Notes under the pieces: generated by a model | Told to the model about the DNA's origin: nothing | The model's database searches: none | What the model saw: the letters and a program-made list of their open reading frames with translations, nothing else | Shown: positions 63,229 to 64,000 of the stretch, piece by piece | Position numbering within the stretch: the first letter of the stretch is position 1 | Layout of the letters: every line of letters starts with the position of its first letter | Made by a program: the position numbers and the translations under genes | Assembly: GCA_016861025.1 (NCBI GenBank) | Contig: BOKO01000027.1 | Span: 1 to 64,000 of the forward strand | DNA length: 64,000 bases | Direction: 5' to 3' | Origin: Chloroflexota bacterium | GTDB taxonomy: Bacteria; Chloroflexota; Anaerolineae; Caldilineales; Caldilineaceae

Positions 63229-63909
63229 TCAGACAAAGTCGATATGTGTGGCGTGGGCGCTGCGGTTGGCGCAGCAAGGAAAGGGGTTGATCGCAGCGCA
63301 AACCTGCGCCGGACTACGCTTCACATGCACGCCGAAGTCAGCCAGCAGATCGCACAGGTCGGCGAGTGGAAGCCCCATGACGCTGGCAAAGCAGCCGTCG
63401 AGCGCACAGGCTGGCGCAAAACCAGGTGACTGGATGCCGTAGGCGCCAGCCTTGTCCATCGGATCGCCGGAAGCTACATAGGCGGCGATCTCTGCATCGC
63501 TGTAGGCGCGCATGGTCACCAACGTGCGGTTGATGCGCGTCTTCTGTACGTAGTCGGTGGTGCGCAACAGCGTCACTGCGCTGATGACTTCGTGCACGCC
63601 ATTGCGTAGATCGCGCAGCATTCGCGCTGCGTCTTCGGCGTCGATCGGCTTGCCGTAGATTTCATTGCCCAACGCGACGGTTGTATCCGAAGCTATGATG
63701 ATGGCCGGCGCATCTTCGGAAAGCCGCTGTGCAACGGCGCTTGCCTTTGCTTCGGCAAGCCGCTGCGTCATAGCGGCGGGTTCTTCGGCGGGCAACGGCG
63801 TCTCGTCGATGTCGGCCACCACGATCGTGAAGGTCAAGCCTAGATCGCGCAAAAACTGCTGGCGGCGCTGGCTGGCTGAGGCGAGGATCAGAGATTCATG
63901 CGTTGTCAT
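63229..63909 (-). CDS. maf: Maf-family nucleoside triphosphate pyrophosphatase
   Basis: Starting at the ATG ending at 63909 gives 226 residues. LILASASQRRQQFLRDLGLTF (about 6-26) is the Maf start with SxxRR, followed by DETPL and ASDTTVALGNEIYGKP (about 79-94). Maf proteins hydrolyse modified dTTP or UTP, or m7GTP for the YceF type. The C-terminus is slightly longer than usual. No partner is visible. Confidence 0.93.
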   Translation of the reverse strand: MTTHESLILASASQRRQQFLRDLGLTFTIVVADIDETPLPAEEPAAMTQRLAEAKASAVAQRLSEDAPAIIIASDTTVALGNEIYGKPIDAEDAARMLRDLRNGVHEVISAVTLLRTTDYVQKTRINRTLVTMRAYSDAEIAAYVASGDPMDKAGAYGIQSPGFAPACALDGCFASVMGLPLADLCDLLADFGVHVKRSPAQVCAAINPFPCCANRSAHATHIDFV

Positions 63910-64000
63910 GCGCTTCTTTATACCTGACACACGCAGGCAACGACAAAGAACCAACGCGACAATACAGGAATCTGCCAGTCTGCAAACGCCATAAATGGTC

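Overview
This 64 kb window is a stretch of chromosome from a Gram-variable, GC-rich bacterium, most likely a member of the Chloroflexota (Caldilinea/Anaerolineae-like). The inference rests on gene content: coenzyme F420 biosynthesis genes next to an LLM-class flavin enzyme, an actinobacterial/rhizobial-type L-rhamnose isomerase with its own ABC transporter, a baseplate-J-like membrane protein beside alaS, ruvX and mltG, a Tat-type flavodoxin, many lipoproteins with Ala/Pro-rich tails, and secreted proteins with a short YLP/FLP motif. No rRNA, tRNA, CRISPR array, transposase, integrase or phage module was found, so this reads as core genome with some catabolic islands.

Layout. 0-9 kb: a secreted LysM protein, oligopeptidase B, a CNNM/HlyC-type membrane protein, an SDR, a threonine dehydratase-like enzyme, a GNAT and a methyltransferase. 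8.4-12 kb: an LLM oxidoreductase divergent from a three-gene F420 set (FbiB-C-terminal-type reductase, cofD, cofC). 12-20.6 kb: a secreted propeller-like protein, then an L-rhamnose locus (class II aldolase divergent from rhaI, ATPase, two permeases, lipoprotein binding protein). 20.6-31 kb: DUF4037 protein, MoxR ATPase, a Yip1-like/coiled membrane/CorA operon, Nudix, an AttH/CrtC-like lipoprotein, DinB, DUF1848 and a flavodoxin. 31-38 kb: a small membrane-protein operon, a broken ParB-like gene and a five-gene nucleoside-type ABC operon that carries a deaminase gene inside it. 38-46.7 kb: metallo-hydrolase, HdeD, recD2, DUF1499 lipoprotein, CAP protein, then dnaX-ybaB-recR. 46.7-57 kb: methylmalonyl-CoA mutase catalytic chain, and on the minus strand a glycosyltransferase, a binding lipoprotein, mltG, ruvX, a gpJ-like protein and alaS. 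57-64 kb: M81 peptidase, GNAT, cyclophilin, a P-loop protein, an enolase-superfamily enzyme, a GH4 glycosidase and Maf.

The most striking non-genic signal is a set of short inverted repeats whose arms are built from roughly 7-base units (GGAGATT, AATTGTG, CGTGTTT types). They sit in intergenic gaps, supply the stop codon of the HlyC-like gene and, in recD2, lie in frame inside the coding sequence, adding about 35 residues between two helicase motifs. A separate 78-bp tandem duplication upstream of a GNAT gene has the loop of its internal hairpin inverted between the two copies. Several genes (dnaX, the F420 reductase gene) have a good -10 box so close to the start codon that their mRNAs are probably leaderless.

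All functional calls are from reading translated motifs and gene context; no database search was run.
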